In this document: in pieces, positions 15,329 through 24,289 of the stretch
Position numbering within the stretch: position 1 is the stretch's first letter
Layout: each line of letters begins with the position of its first letter
Program-made: the position numbers and the translations under genes
The notes under the pieces: model-generated
Told to the model about the DNA's origin: nothing
What the model saw: the letters and a program-made list of their open reading frames with translations, nothing else
Databases searched by the model: none
NCBI RefSeq assembly: GCF_001625325.1
Contig: NZ_JRQQ01000002.1
Coordinates: forward strand, 186,001-250,000
DNA length: 64,000 nucleotides
Direction: 5' to 3'
DNA from: Croceicoccus estronivorus
Lineage (GTDB): Bacteria; Pseudomonadota; Alphaproteobacteria; Sphingomonadales; Sphingomonadaceae

Positions 15329-16099
15329 TCACCACAACAGCTTGCGCCATCCGCCCCGGATCAGACCATCTGCGGTTTGCAGCAAGCGCCTGACATGGGT
15401 TCGCTGGTAATCGGAAGGACCGTACCAGTCGTGCCGAACGGCTTTGCGGCCATAAAGAACCGATGCAATCTCCCGGTGACTGGCCCCGGCCTTGCGCCCA
15501 TCCCAGGCCTGGAGCGCACGCGCCCAGCGCCGCGCGCGCCGCTCGGGCGGGAACAGGCTGCGCGGGAAGCGGCCAAGGCGATGGAACGCCGCGAGACGGC
15601 GCAGCGACAATATGCGGATCTCGAAGGCGTGGTCGCCGGCAACGAGAAACTCCAGCGACACCGGCCCGGAAAGGACCGTTCCGCTGCAGATCTTCATACG
15701 GATACAGCGCGAACCTTCGGCGATCAGCACATATTCGCCCCGGCCCGGCACCTGAAGGACCACCGCCGGGTAAGGCAGGCAAGCAAGGTCGAACGGCGCG
15801 CTCCCCGCCTTGTTCGCATCTGAAGGATGGGCGCGCACGATCAGGACTGGCGGGTGATGCGCGGCACGCCAGAAGACATGACCGGCAAAATCCGCACAAT
15901 CCTTGAAGATGGCCAGAGGCAAGGGTTCCGTACCGGTCCAGTCCCACAGGTCCCCATTCAGCAGGCAAATGGGTGGCTCGGTGCGCAGTAGTAGCCCACC
16001 GGCTTCGCGAAACAGCTGGCAATCCTTGCCGATGGCACGGCGCAGACATTCCCATGCCCATGTGCTGTCAGGCGATCGTAGCGCGCACGGTCGCGCCAT
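15329..16099 (-). CDS. DUF2285 domain protein, probably frameshifted near its N-terminus
   Basis: The 256-residue frame ends with the DUF2285 domain (ASHREIASVLYGRKAVRHDW, THVRRLLQTADGL). The middle, TWAWECLRRAIGKDCQLFRE, is the second half of the DUF6499-type N-terminal domain. The expected first part (MNGNIPSGANASEWRDRARY, start at 16135) is encoded in another frame, and the switch falls near 16060-16080. Either the gene starts at 16099 or a 1-2 bp indel disrupts it. DUF2285 proteins are mobile-element DNA-binding or regulatory proteins of unknown role. Confidence 0.7.
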   Translation of the reverse strand: MARPCALRSPDSTWAWECLRRAIGKDCQLFREAGGLLLRTEPPICLLNGDLWDWTGTEPLPLAIFKDCADFAGHVFWRAAHHPPVLIVRAHPSDANKAGSAPFDLACLPYPAVVLQVPGRGEYVLIAEGSRCIRMKICSGTVLSGPVSLEFLVAGDHAFEIRILSLRRLAAFHRLGRFPRSLFPPERRARRWARALQAWDGRKAGASHREIASVLYGRKAVRHDWYGPSDYQRTHVRRLLQTADGLIRGGWRKLLW

Positions 16100-16370
16100 T
16101 CGGACGCATTCGCGCCCGACGGAATGTTTCCGTTCATGGATCCTCTCCCTGCCGACCTTGGTTCAGGATGGTCGGTCCGGCGAGTGCCCCGATTGCGGGC
16201 ACTTGCCCCAAGTCGCTCATTTGCAAAGTCATCCCTGGATGCTTGGGAGTCATCACAGAAATGGCAGTCTATTGTCTCACGGATAAACGGGACAAATGCC
16301 GCAAAAGACCGATTAAAACACCTTCTTTGACTATAAACACGTCCGAATTGAACGTCTCGAACACCTCGCT

Positions 16371-17141
16371 TCAGATCCAATATTTAAATGCGTAGACGAT
16401 GGACATCACGGACCCCGCCGTCAGGACGACGCCCCTCACGACATTAGCAGGCAAGACGCGGACCAGATGGCCGCCTGCGTAACCACCGACGATGGCGCCG
16501 AGAAGCATGGGGAACGCCGATGGCCAGTGCACGGCCCCGCGCAGCAGAAAGAACAGATTGGCTGCAATTGCGACGACGCTCGCGAGGAGATTCTTCACGG
16601 CCTTGATGCGGCGTATGTCATGCGGTTCGGACAGGCTGAGGATCGCTGTCAGGATGATGCCAAGGCCTGCGCCAAAGAACCCGCCATAGATTGCCGTCAA
16701 CGCCAGCAGCCCTGTTTCCCGCCGCTTTGCGCCATGGTGCCTGCTTTCCCTGCTTTCCCTGCTGTCCGCCGTCCTCGCAATGCGCGGCGCCAGCGCGAAC
16801 AGCAGCGTTGCGCCTGCGATCAGTGCAGGAATCGGCATGGTGAAAAGGCGGTCAGGAATAATGAGCAAAAGACCCGCGCCAGCCAGGCCTCCGGCGGCAG
16901 AAAGCAGGAGTAGCAGGTAAAGGTGACAGTCAAGGACCGGCAGGCTCCGTCGATCCGCAAGCACCGCCAGCAGATGCCCCGGCGACACGGCGATGGCATT
17001 GGCGATATTGGCCGCTACGGGAGGTAGTCCTGTAGCCAGCAGAAGTGGAAAGGTGATCAGGGTCGCGCCGCCGGCCACGGCGTTGACGATCCCACCGACC
17101 ACGCCTGCAAGGATCAGTATTGCTGTTGTCCAGTCGATCAT
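16371..17141 (-). CDS. TauE/SafE-type membrane exporter
   Basis: This 256-residue protein has about eight membrane helices and the family repeats GGIVNAVAGGATLITFPLLL and GGFFGAGLGIILTAIL. TauE/SafE proteins export sulfite, sulfoacetate or other small organic anions; the substrate here cannot be told. A basic loop (about residues 123-142) separates the two halves. It is the first gene right of the integrative element and reads the same way as the AraC gene 48 bp away. Confidence 0.85.
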   Translation of the reverse strand: MIDWTTAILILAGVVGGIVNAVAGGATLITFPLLLATGLPPVAANIANAIAVSPGHLLAVLADRRSLPVLDCHLYLLLLLSAAGGLAGAGLLLIIPDRLFTMPIPALIAGATLLFALAPRIARTADSRESRESRHHGAKRRETGLLALTAIYGGFFGAGLGIILTAILSLSEPHDIRRIKAVKNLLASVVAIAANLFFLLRGAVHWPSAFPMLLGAIVGGYAGGHLVRVLPANVVRGVVLTAGSVMSIVYAFKYWI

Positions 17142-17189
17142 GCCCGCGAGCCTGAACCAAGGACGCGAGCAAGTCTGGAATGTTTGTGA

Positions 17190-17840
17190 TCAGCAGCAGC
17201 CTTTGCGGTAGGCTCCCGGCGTCGTCCCGAAAGTCTGGCGGAACAGGCGACTAAGGTGGCTCTGATCGGCAAAGTCGAACCGGGCGGCGACATCTGCCAG
17301 CGAATGTCCCCGAGCGATCGCCTGGCGCGCACCGTTGAGGCGGCACATGATGCGATGGCGATGCGGGGGGAGACCATGCTGCTGCACAAAGGTCCGGCTG
17401 AAATGCTCGCGCGAGACCCCTGCCGCGCGTGCCAGCGCCTGTATTGGGACTGGACCATGTTCGGGCCCGGCGCTTTGCGTGCCAGACCGCTCTGATCCGG
17501 CCAGCGAGGATCCTGACAAGGCCAGTGATTGCAACAATGGCCGAATGCTCGCGACAGGAAGGCGGCGGGGATAGGTGCCCAGGTCAAGGTGCGCATAGAC
17601 ATTCAGGCAGCGCCCTTCGGCAGTTGCGCTATCGATAAAGCGATGCGGCAGACCGGCGGGGAGGTAGAGGCATTCGCCCACGGTCACTTCGACGATCCCG
17701 TAGCGGGTTTCCGCCCGGCGCTTCCCGCTCTGTACCAGACAGAGCTGGGCAGTCTCGTGAAAATGAAGGCGCAAATCCGGCAGGGCACTTCCCGCGCATG
17801 AAGCCAGTTCGATCGCTCCGACCCGTCTGTAACTCCACAT
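17190..17840 (-). CDS. AraC-family transcriptional regulator
   Basis: This 216-residue protein has an N-terminal cupin-like sensor domain (LHFHETAQLCLVQSGKR, GECLYLPAGLPHRF) and a C-terminal double HTH (IQALARAAGVSREHFSRTF, LADVAARFDFADQSHLSRLF). The start MWSYRRVGAIE at 17840 is chosen from the domain boundary. It begins 1 bp after the MocR gene stop, so both may be on one message. Its target may be the downstream TauE exporter. Confidence 0.85.
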   Translation of the reverse strand: MWSYRRVGAIELASCAGSALPDLRLHFHETAQLCLVQSGKRRAETRYGIVEVTVGECLYLPAGLPHRFIDSATAEGRCLNVYAHLDLGTYPRRLPVASIRPLLQSLALSGSSLAGSERSGTQSAGPEHGPVPIQALARAAGVSREHFSRTFVQQHGLPPHRHRIMCRLNGARQAIARGHSLADVAARFDFADQSHLSRLFRQTFGTTPGAYRKGCC

Positions 17841-17841
17841 T

Positions 17842-19254
17842 TCAGACCAGACCGCGCGCCGCGTTGCCTCCGGCGGTCGCCAGCATGGCAGCGATATCGC
17901 GAAGCGCCTGTTCGAGCACATCGCGCGAGCGAAGGCCGCCAAGACACAGACGGACGCCCGAGGGCGCTACGGCATCGACAATCGGCCCGTCAGGCGGCGT
18001 CAGCGCGATGGAGGCACGCAAGGCGCGGGCGCTCAGCCGTTCGGCATCGAGCATGGGCATCGGCATCCAGACGTGGAGGCTGCGCCCCGCCCCCGGCACC
18101 GCCATCGCCTTGCCGAAGATCGACGACGCCAGCTGCGTCCTCGCCTCGCTTTCGGTAATTACATCATCGGCGATCCTGTCGGCCGTTCCGTCCTGTTCCC
18201 ACTGGCTGAACACCAGACCGCCCAGCGAGGGTGGGCTGTAGCCAAAGGCACGGATGCCCAGCAGCAGTCGATCACGAATGTCTTCATTATCAGGCGGCAA
18301 CAGGAAACCGAGACGCAAACCGGGCGCGACCGCCTTGGAAACGCCCGCGACCATCAACGTCCGTTCCGGCGCGAGATCGGCAAAGCAGTCCGCCGCCCCG
18401 GCATCGGCAAAGACGCGATAGGCATCATCCTCGACGATCATCAGATCATGGGCACGGGCGACCTCGATGATTTCAGCGCGGCGCGCTGCATCGAGGGTGA
18501 TCGTGGTCGGATTCTGCAAGGTCGGGACCAGCACCAGCACCTTGGCACCGGTCTCACGAGCGCAGCGGGAGAGCGCTTCGGGATCGATGCCGCGCTCATC
18601 CATGGCAACACCCTGCAGGCGGTAGCCCGCATGGTCGGCCAATGTCCGGATGCCGGGATAAGTCGCGGCTTCGCACAGGATCGTATCACCCGGCCGCGCC
18701 AACGCCGCGAAAGCGAGTGCAAGGCCATGCTGCCCGCCGTTGCACTGAATAACCTGATCCGCCGTCGCGCGCGTCACGCCATGACGGCGCTTCAGCCAGG
18801 ATGCCCCGGCCTCGCGGATCGAGGCCAGGCCTTCGGGCGGCGCATAGTTCACTGCCGCCCCGAGATCGGCGCGCTGGCGCACGCGGGACAGCCCCTCCCC
18901 GATCCAGCGCTCGGCAGGATCGAGCGGTGGCACATTATGCGCCATGTCGAGCGGACCAGTGTCATGCGGTGACGAATGCGGCCTCGCGCGATCGGCTACG
19001 AACGAACCCCGGCCCACATGGCTGGAAATGAACCCCCGCCGCTCCGCCTCGACATAGGCCCGGCTGACCGTGCCGACACTCAGGGACAAGCGGTGCGCCA
19101 GATCGCGCTGCGGTGGCAAACGGTCGCCGGGCACAAGGCGACCATCGCGCACATCGCCCTCCAGCGCGGTCACGAGACGCTCGTACACCGGCGCACTGCC
19201 CTTCGAGATATCCGGCTGCCAGTTCTTCATTGCCATTCCCGATCTATATTGCAC
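17842..19254 (-). CDS. MocR/PdxR-type GntR regulator with aminotransferase domain
   Basis: This is a fusion of a GntR winged helix (residues about 20-90: YERLVTALEGDVRDGRLVPG, LSVGTVSRAYVEAERRGFI) and a PLP-dependent fold-type I aminotransferase-like domain (about 110-465) with the PLP lysine in VAGVSKAVAPGLRLGFL. Such regulators sense PLP or amino-acid-derived ligands. It is divergent from a LysE exporter, whose promoter region carries GTTCAAT repeats. The start could be 19254 or the internal Met codons at 19236 and 19230. Confidence 0.88.
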   Translation of the reverse strand: MQYRSGMAMKNWQPDISKGSAPVYERLVTALEGDVRDGRLVPGDRLPPQRDLAHRLSLSVGTVSRAYVEAERRGFISSHVGRGSFVADRARPHSSPHDTGPLDMAHNVPPLDPAERWIGEGLSRVRQRADLGAAVNYAPPEGLASIREAGASWLKRRHGVTRATADQVIQCNGGQHGLALAFAALARPGDTILCEAATYPGIRTLADHAGYRLQGVAMDERGIDPEALSRCARETGAKVLVLVPTLQNPTTITLDAARRAEIIEVARAHDLMIVEDDAYRVFADAGAADCFADLAPERTLMVAGVSKAVAPGLRLGFLLPPDNEDIRDRLLLGIRAFGYSPPSLGGLVFSQWEQDGTADRIADDVITESEARTQLASSIFGKAMAVPGAGRSLHVWMPMPMLDAERLSARALRASIALTPPDGPIVDAVAPSGVRLCLGGLRSRDVLEQALRDIAAMLATAGGNAARGLV

Positions 19255-19255
19255 C

Positions 19256-19292
19256 GGTTCAATATCACATTTGACTCATAGTTCAATGATGA
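19256..19292. promoter_or_regulatory. Direct repeats between MocR regulator and LysE exporter
   Basis: The heptamer GTTCAAT occurs at 19257-19263 and 19281-19287, 24 bp apart on the same face pattern, within the 63-bp divergent intergenic region. MocR proteins typically bind direct repeats. GGTTCAAT and CAATGATGA both reappear in the divergent promoter at 25389-25442, which suggests shared control. Confidence 0.5.
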
Positions 19293-19317
19293 TCATTCAG
19301 CTTCGCAGGAGAACATC

Positions 19318-19911
19318 ATGGACACGACTCTGCTTGCCCCGCTTGCGCTGTACAGTTTCGTCTGCACCGCCACGCCCGGCCCCAACAACATCATGCTCGC
19401 CTCGTCGGGGCTGGTGTTCGGATTCCGCCGGACCATCCCGCACATCTTCGGGATCAATTTCGGTTGCGCGCTCATGCTGGTGCTCAGCGGGCTGGGTCTG
19501 GGGGCGCTGTTCGAGGCATGGCCGGTGCTGCGCTGGGCAGTGCGGATCTTCGGCGCCGTCTATCTCGGATGGCTGGCGGTAAAGCTGTGGCAATCGGAAG
19601 GCGTCGAACGCCGCGAGGGCGCGCATCCGCTGACTTTCTTTCAGGCAGCCGCCTTCCAGTTCGTCAATCCCAAGGCCTGGGCGATCACCATGCCCGCCAT
19701 CGCCAGCTTTACCGTGCCCGGTCGACCGCTCGCCCTGCAGCTCGGCGTTATCGTCGCAGCCTTTGTGCTGGTCGGCCTGCCTTCCATCGCAACCTGGGCG
19801 GCGATGGGCGCGGGGGCCCGCGAGCTGCTCGAAAGCCGCAAGGGCATGATCGCCTTCGTGCGCGTGATGGCGGTTCTGACCGCGCTCACCGCCCTGCTGT
19901 TTCTGATATGA
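19318..19911 (+). CDS. LysE/RhtB-family exporter
   Basis: This 197-residue inner-membrane protein has six predicted helices and the family opening LYSFVCTATPGPNNIMLASSG. A second conserved motif is FVNPKAWAI. LysE/RhtB proteins export amino acids or related metabolites. The substrate is unknown; the divergent MocR regulator suggests an amino-acid or amine ligand. The ATG at 19318 has an AGGAG site 7 bp upstream. Confidence 0.88.
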   Translation: MDTTLLAPLALYSFVCTATPGPNNIMLASSGLVFGFRRTIPHIFGINFGCALMLVLSGLGLGALFEAWPVLRWAVRIFGAVYLGWLAVKLWQSEGVERREGAHPLTFFQAAAFQFVNPKAWAITMPAIASFTVPGRPLALQLGVIVAAFVLVGLPSIATWAAMGAGARELLESRKGMIAFVRVMAVLTALTALLFLI

Positions 19912-19922
19912 AGGATAACGCG

Positions 19923-20306
19923 ATGAACCGGAAAGATATGGAGACGTTCGCGGCGAACTGGATCGCCAACTGGAACGCACGCGATCTCGATGCCGTTCTG
20001 ACACATTTTGCCGAGGACGCGCGCTTCATCAGCCCATTGGCTGCGGAGCTGACGGGTTCGCCAGTTGTCGAAGGCAAGGCCAGTTTGCGCTCATATTGGT
20101 CAAAGGCGCTGGAGGCTTCGTCCGAACTGCATTTTACCCTGATCGCCGCCGTCTGTGATATCGAGCGCCAGGTGCTCGGCGTCCACTATGTGGCCCGGCG
20201 CAACGGCAAAGCCCGGCGGGCGCTCGAAACGATGCGCTTCGTGAACGACCGACAGGTCGAAGGCGAGAGCTTCTACAGCGCGCAGGAGATGCCGCATGAT
20301 GACTGA
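19923..20306 (+). CDS. SnoaL/NTF2-like fold protein
   Basis: This 127-residue protein has the NTF2-like pattern: an N-terminal helix (FAANWIANWNARDLDAVLTHF), DARFISPLA, a central helix and a curved sheet (HFTLIAAVCDIERQVLGVHY). Functions in this fold range from isomerases to polyketide cyclases, so none is assigned. It starts 11 bp after lysE and overlaps the next gene by 11 bp, so it is part of the lysE operon. Confidence 0.75.
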   Translation: MNRKDMETFAANWIANWNARDLDAVLTHFAEDARFISPLAAELTGSPVVEGKASLRSYWSKALEASSELHFTLIAAVCDIERQVLGVHYVARRNGKARRALETMRFVNDRQVEGESFYSAQEMPHDD

Positions 20307-20697
20307 TCCCATCGAAGGTGGATGCCTATGCGGCGCCTGCCGCTACACCAGCACCGGCGAGATCCTCAATATTCGCGCCTGCCATTGCCATCGCTGCCAG
20401 AAGGCGACTGGCGCGGCATTCTATGCTCGAGTCATGGTGCCGTTGGAGAGTGTGGCCATGTCCGGCCCAGTTGGCTGGTTCGGATCCGAATCGGGCGTGC
20501 GCCGGGGCTTTTGTCAGAATTGCGGGACGAGCCTGTTCTCGGAAAGGCAAAGCGCCAACACGATCGGGCTGAGCATGGGGAGCCTCGACACACCCGACCG
20601 TTACGCGCCACAAGACCATATCTGGATGAGCAGCAAGCAGGAATGGCTGCGGCTCGATGATGGCAAACCCCAATATGCCGAAGGTCCGCCAGCATGA
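20296..20697 (+). CDS. GFA/CENP-V family zinc protein
   Basis: This 133-residue protein has the three cysteine clusters of the glutathione-dependent formaldehyde-activating-like fold: GGCLCGACRY, CHCHRCQK and FCQNCGTSL. Members bind two zinc ions; true formaldehyde activation is shown for very few. It overlaps the NTF2-like gene and is followed 16 bp later by a RES-domain gene. Confidence 0.85.
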   Translation: MMTDPIEGGCLCGACRYTSTGEILNIRACHCHRCQKATGAAFYARVMVPLESVAMSGPVGWFGSESGVRRGFCQNCGTSLFSERQSANTIGLSMGSLDTPDRYAPQDHIWMSSKQEWLRLDDGKPQYAEGPPA

Positions 20698-20713
20698 TAG
20701 GCAAAGAAAAGCC

Positions 20714-21172
20714 ATGAAGCTCTGGCGCTTGACGCGCGAACCTTATGTGGCGCTCGACGGTTCAGGACCGATGAAATTCGGCGGCCGCTACTCCTCGTCT
20801 GGACGCCCCGTCGTCAACTTTACCAGCGAGGCCGCTCTCGCGGTTCTCGTCGCACTTCGCTACGCGCAGGAAGATCAGGAACTGATGGCCGCTGATTATC
20901 TGTTGGGGTGGGCCGAGGTCGATCACGTTCCTGAGCGAGTACCAGTCACTTTTGCCCCGGACGAGAAAAAGGCATTCGTGGACCGCTGGCTGGAAGAACG
21001 CCGCTCACTGTTGGCAGCCGTCAGCTCCGCCGTTCTGCCGGAAGCGGACATCGTCCTCATGAATCCCGATCATCCGGACGCAGCTCGGATAAGGCCGCTG
21101 ACCGTTCGCCCGTTCAAGATCTCGGAGTGCCTCCATCGACCACCCATGCTCGACAAATATCGCCGAGAGTAA
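20714..21172 (+). CDS. RES-domain toxin-like protein, no partner antitoxin adjacent
   Basis: This 152-residue protein has the RES signature LWRLTREPYVALDGSG, KFGGRYSSSGRPVVNFTSE and a central leucine-rich segment. RES toxins phosphorolyse NAD+ and are normally encoded directly after an Xre/DUF2384 antitoxin. Here the gene follows a GFA gene and is followed by a cupin gene, with no HTH partner on either side. The ATG at 20714 is favoured over 20657, which overlaps the GFA gene. Confidence 0.8.
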   Translation: MKLWRLTREPYVALDGSGPMKFGGRYSSSGRPVVNFTSEAALAVLVALRYAQEDQELMAADYLLGWAEVDHVPERVPVTFAPDEKKAFVDRWLEERRSLLAAVSSAVLPEADIVLMNPDHPDAARIRPLTVRPFKISECLHRPPMLDKYRRE

Positions 21173-21220
21173 TCGCATCCCCTCTTGAGCGGAATAAGAC
21201 ATGACAGAAAGAGGATAGCA

Positions 21221-21532
21221 ATGCAGGTCATTCGCGCCTGCGAGTATACAGGCACATCGCCATGGGACGCGCTGTCGATCGAGCGGATCGACGATGCGAC
21301 CGTGCGGTTGCACTGGACCGACAAGCCCTACCGCTGGCATGTCAACGACGGCCCGGAAGTCTTCGCCGTCCTCGACGGGCGTGTCGACATGTATGTCCGA
21401 ACCGCCCGAGGCGAACAGGTTTTGCATCTCGAAACAGGCGATATCTTCCACGCCGAGCCGGGTGATGAACATGTCGCCCACCCTCTTGGCGAAGCGCGCG
21501 TCCTGGTGATCGAGCGGGCCGGAAGCGACTGA
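21221..21532 (+). CDS. Small cupin-domain protein
   Basis: This 103-residue single-domain cupin shows the first and second motifs in reduced form (WHVNDGPEVFAVLDGRVDMY and GDIFHAEPGDEHVAHP). Ligand histidines in the second motif are present (FHAEPGDEHVAH); metal and substrate are unknown. The start at 21221 is preceded by AGAGGA; an upstream in-frame ATG at 21185 has no such site. Confidence 0.75.
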   Translation: MQVIRACEYTGTSPWDALSIERIDDATVRLHWTDKPYRWHVNDGPEVFAVLDGRVDMYVRTARGEQVLHLETGDIFHAEPGDEHVAHPLGEARVLVIERAGSD

Positions 21533-21771
21533 TCCAGGTCAACGCGCGTCCCCAGGGTGCCATGCCTGTGCCGAACACTTGCTTTCCGATGACAATCCAG
21601 AGCATATTGGCTGCATGAAGTCCGCAGACTGTACCATCTGAATCCTCTCCCGCGTGGGTTGCGCGAGGAGCTTACGCGACGGCTAGGTCATCGACCTGCC
21701 GTTTCCGTTTCGTGTGCCCTTGCGCATACGGAATGACATGGCTTGCATGGCCATATTCAGTGGTACTTTTC

Positions 21772-22410
21772 ATGAGCAATTTCTTCGAAAGCCCGTTCAA
21801 GGGCATCACTCTCGATCGTCAGGTCACCAACCCCGGCATCGCCGTCGGGCGATACAGCTACTACTCGGGCTATTATCATGGCCACAGCTTTGACGATTGT
21901 GCCCGGTTTCTTCTGCCCGATGACGGCGCCGACAGGCTGATCATCGGTAGCTTCTGCTCAATCGGGTCCGGGGCGGCCTTCATCATGGCTGGGAATCAGG
22001 GCCACCGGAACGACTGGATCAGCACCTTCCCATTCTACTGGATGCCGGAAGTCCCAGCCTTCGAAGGCGCAACTAACGGGTATCTGCCAGCAGGTGATAC
22101 GGTCATCGGCAACGATGTGTGGATCGGCTCGGAAGCCGTGATCATGCCCGGCGTGAGGATCGGCGACGGGGCCGTAATTGGCACGCGCGCACTGGTGACC
22201 AAAGACGTTGCCCCTTACACGATCGTTGGCGGCAATCCCGCGAAAGCCATCCGAAAACGTTTCAGCGAAACGGATATCGAAAGGCTGCTGGAACTAAAAT
22301 GGTGGGACTGGACTGACGAGCAACTCAATGAAGCGATGCCGGTCCTTACAGCCCCATCGGTGAGCGAACTCTACGATCATTGGCGAGAGGTTGTTCAAGG
22401 TACGATTTAG
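21772..22410 (+). CDS. Xenobiotic acyltransferase-type hexapeptide acetyltransferase (CatB/Vat family)
   Basis: This 212-residue protein has a left-handed beta-helix of hexapeptide repeats ([31 protein letters not shown]) and the CatB/Vat hallmark [14 protein letters not shown] with the catalytic His. The end [16 protein letters not shown] is typical of the family. CatB and Vat acetylate chloramphenicol or streptogramins; many chromosomal members have unknown substrates. The start [11 protein letters not shown] at 21772 matches the family; the frame is open further upstream without meaning. Confidence 0.87.
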   Translation: MSNFFESPFKGITLDRQVTNPGIAVGRYSYYSGYYHGHSFDDCARFLLPDDGADRLIIGSFCSIGSGAAFIMAGNQGHRNDWISTFPFYWMPEVPAFEGATNGYLPAGDTVIGNDVWIGSEAVIMPGVRIGDGAVIGTRALVTKDVAPYTIVGGNPAKAIRKRFSETDIERLLELKWWDWTDEQLNEAMPVLTAPSVSELYDHWREVVQGTI

Positions 22411-22463
22411 TCACGCCGACGGTGGCTGCCCTTCGCAATGCGCCAGCGGACGAGCAGTCACCG

Positions 22464-23069
22464 TCACTTTGCGTCGACGTACGGATCGACAACAGCCATC
22501 GCCCGTTCGACGTACACGTCCTTTTCGCCGACCGGCGCGACATAGTGGATCGCTTCGCGCGCCTGTTCCACCGAACCCCCGCGCGCGATCATCCAGGCCG
22601 CGAGATAATGCGAGGAGAGGCAGCCGCCCGCTGTCGCGACATTGCCATGCGCGACGAAAGGCGCGTCGATCACATTCACGCCTGCCTCGATAACCCATGG
22701 CTTGGTCGTCAGATCGGTGCAGGCAGGCAGATCACCAATCAAGCCGAGCTTCGCCAGCAGCAGGGTGCCTGAGCACTGCGCACCGATCAACTGGCGCTCG
22801 GGATCGAGCCGAAGTCGCGCCAACAGCGCGCCATCGCGAGCCACGTCGCGCGTGCGGATACCGCTGCCGATCAGGACGGCGTCGGCTTCTTCCGCAAATT
22901 CAAGCGGACGCTGACGGCGGATCGTGACACCGTTCATCGATGTCACTTCGTCGTCGGGTGACGTGATCCATGCATTCCAGCCAAGCGGCCTGAGGCGATT
23001 GAGGATCGTCGACGCGATGAACGAATCCAGTTCGTTGAACCCGTCGAAAGTCAGAACGGCTATCTGCAT
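22464..23069 (-). CDS. DJ-1/PfpI superfamily protein
   Basis: This 201-residue protein has the flavodoxin-like DJ-1 fold with the nucleophile-elbow Cys99 in GAQCSGTLLLAKLG. A GGCLSSHYLAAWMI segment near the C-terminus contributes the usual His. Family members include proteases, glyoxalases, isonitrile hydratases and regulators; the role here is unknown. It lies 24 bp downstream of a LysE exporter and reads the same way, so it probably ends that operon. Confidence 0.85.
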   Translation of the reverse strand: MQIAVLTFDGFNELDSFIASTILNRLRPLGWNAWITSPDDEVTSMNGVTIRRQRPLEFAEEADAVLIGSGIRTRDVARDGALLARLRLDPERQLIGAQCSGTLLLAKLGLIGDLPACTDLTTKPWVIEAGVNVIDAPFVAHGNVATAGGCLSSHYLAAWMIARGGSVEQAREAIHYVAPVGEKDVYVERAMAVVDPYVDAK

Positions 23070-23093
23070 GTCTCTCTCGATATAGAAGCGGCG

Positions 23094-23741
23094 CTATCGC
23101 TGCGCCGGATGGAAGGCGATGCGCAGGCCCAGCGCGATGAGCACGCCGCCGGTCAGGCCATCGAGCCAGCGCGCTACGGCCCCTTGCGCAAACCAGTGCC
23201 GCAGCGGACGGCTGCCAAGGATCAGGAGCGCAAACCAAGCCATGCCAAGCGTGGCATGAAGCGCCGCCAGCAACAGGCTGAAGCCCATTACCGATGCTCC
23301 CGCCGGAACGAACTGCGGCAGGAAGCTCACATAGAAGACACCCATCTTGGGATTGAGCAGATTGGTGAGCAGGCCCTTCATGAACCAGTTGCCCGATCGT
23401 GATGGAGCGGATGGCAACGCCGGACTTGCTGCATCGGAGGGCGCACCCGACTTAAGAGCCGCACGAACCATGCCCAGCCCCAGCCATAGCAAATAGGCGG
23501 CGCCTGCATATTGCAGGATCGTGTAGAGCATGCCTGACAGCGCGAGCAGCGCGCCAAGCCCCAGCGCCACAATGAGCCCCCAGGCAAAAACGCCCGCAAC
23601 TACGCCTGCCGCCGCCGCGAGAGCCTGACGCGGTCCCTCGACGGCGAGTGTGCGCAGGACCAGTGCCATGTCGAGGCCTGGCGTGATGACGAGAAGCCCG
23701 GCGGCCAGCGTGAACCCGGCAAGCGCAGTCCAGATGGTCAT
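23094..23741 (-). CDS. LysE/RhtB-family exporter
   Basis: This 215-residue protein has six membrane helices and the family motif ITPGLDMALVLRT (a variant of the TPGPN box), then FMKGLLTNLLNPKMGVFY. It exports an unknown small amino-acid-like solute. It overlaps the upstream serine-hydrolase gene by 4 bp within a five-gene minus-strand operon (24723 to 22464). Confidence 0.87.
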   Translation of the reverse strand: MTIWTALAGFTLAAGLLVITPGLDMALVLRTLAVEGPRQALAAAAGVVAGVFAWGLIVALGLGALLALSGMLYTILQYAGAAYLLWLGLGMVRAALKSGAPSDAASPALPSAPSRSGNWFMKGLLTNLLNPKMGVFYVSFLPQFVPAGASVMGFSLLLAALHATLGMAWFALLILGSRPLRHWFAQGAVARWLDGLTGGVLIALGLRIAFHPAQR

Positions 23742-24289
23742 GCCCCCTTCCCTTCGATTTCAGCGCGAAAGGACGTGAGGATATCCCGGCCCTCCGGCCA
23801 ATCGCCCAGATTGCTGCCCGCGTTGATATGGCCGAGCGGACCCAGTGTGATCAGCCGCGAACCCCATTGCCGGGCACGTCGATTGCCGTAATCGACCGTC
23901 CCGTAAGGATCGTTCGCGCTGGCGACGATCAGGCTTGGAAACGGCAGGGGCTGCTCCGGCACTTGCGCGAAAGTCCGCGCTTCATCCGGAAACGCCAGCC
24001 CAGACGGGTCGGGCACGGCGACGAGCATCGCGCCGGCTACCGACGCTCCGCGCGCGGCGGCCCAATGCGCCACCAGCAGGCAGGCAAGACTATGCGCGAC
24101 CAGAATGGGCGGGCGGTCCAGCGTCCCAACCGCTCGATCCAGCGCCTTGCACCAGTCGGCAAGTTCCGGCCGGTCCCAATGGGACGGTGCGAAGCGGGTC
24201 ATGCCGGGATCGGTCCGCTCCCAATGGCTTTGCCAATGGTCCGCTCCCGAACCGCCTATGCCGGGAAGCAAGAGCACAGGGAGCGTCAT
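23738..24289 (-). CDS. RBBP9/YdeN-type serine hydrolase
   Basis: This 183-residue alpha/beta hydrolase begins PVLLLPGIGGSGADHWQSHW and has the nucleophile Ser in LVAHSLACLLVAHW. The catalytic His is in LGHINAGSNLG, the standard RBBP9/YdeN ending. The substrate is unknown. The start at 24289 overlaps the thioesterase stop by 4 bp; an earlier in-frame start at 24337 would lie inside that gene. Confidence 0.85.
   Translation of the reverse strand: MTLPVLLLPGIGGSGADHWQSHWERTDPGMTRFAPSHWDRPELADWCKALDRAVGTLDRPPILVAHSLACLLVAHWAAARGASVAGAMLVAVPDPSGLAFPDEARTFAQVPEQPLPFPSLIVASANDPYGTVDYGNRRARQWGSRLITLGPLGHINAGSNLGDWPEGRDILTSFRAEIEGKGA

Noticed and set aside
16136-16370. Right-hand att copy of the integrative element
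   Set aside because: I looked for the tRNA-derived core in either orientation and found none; the right boundary remains unknown.
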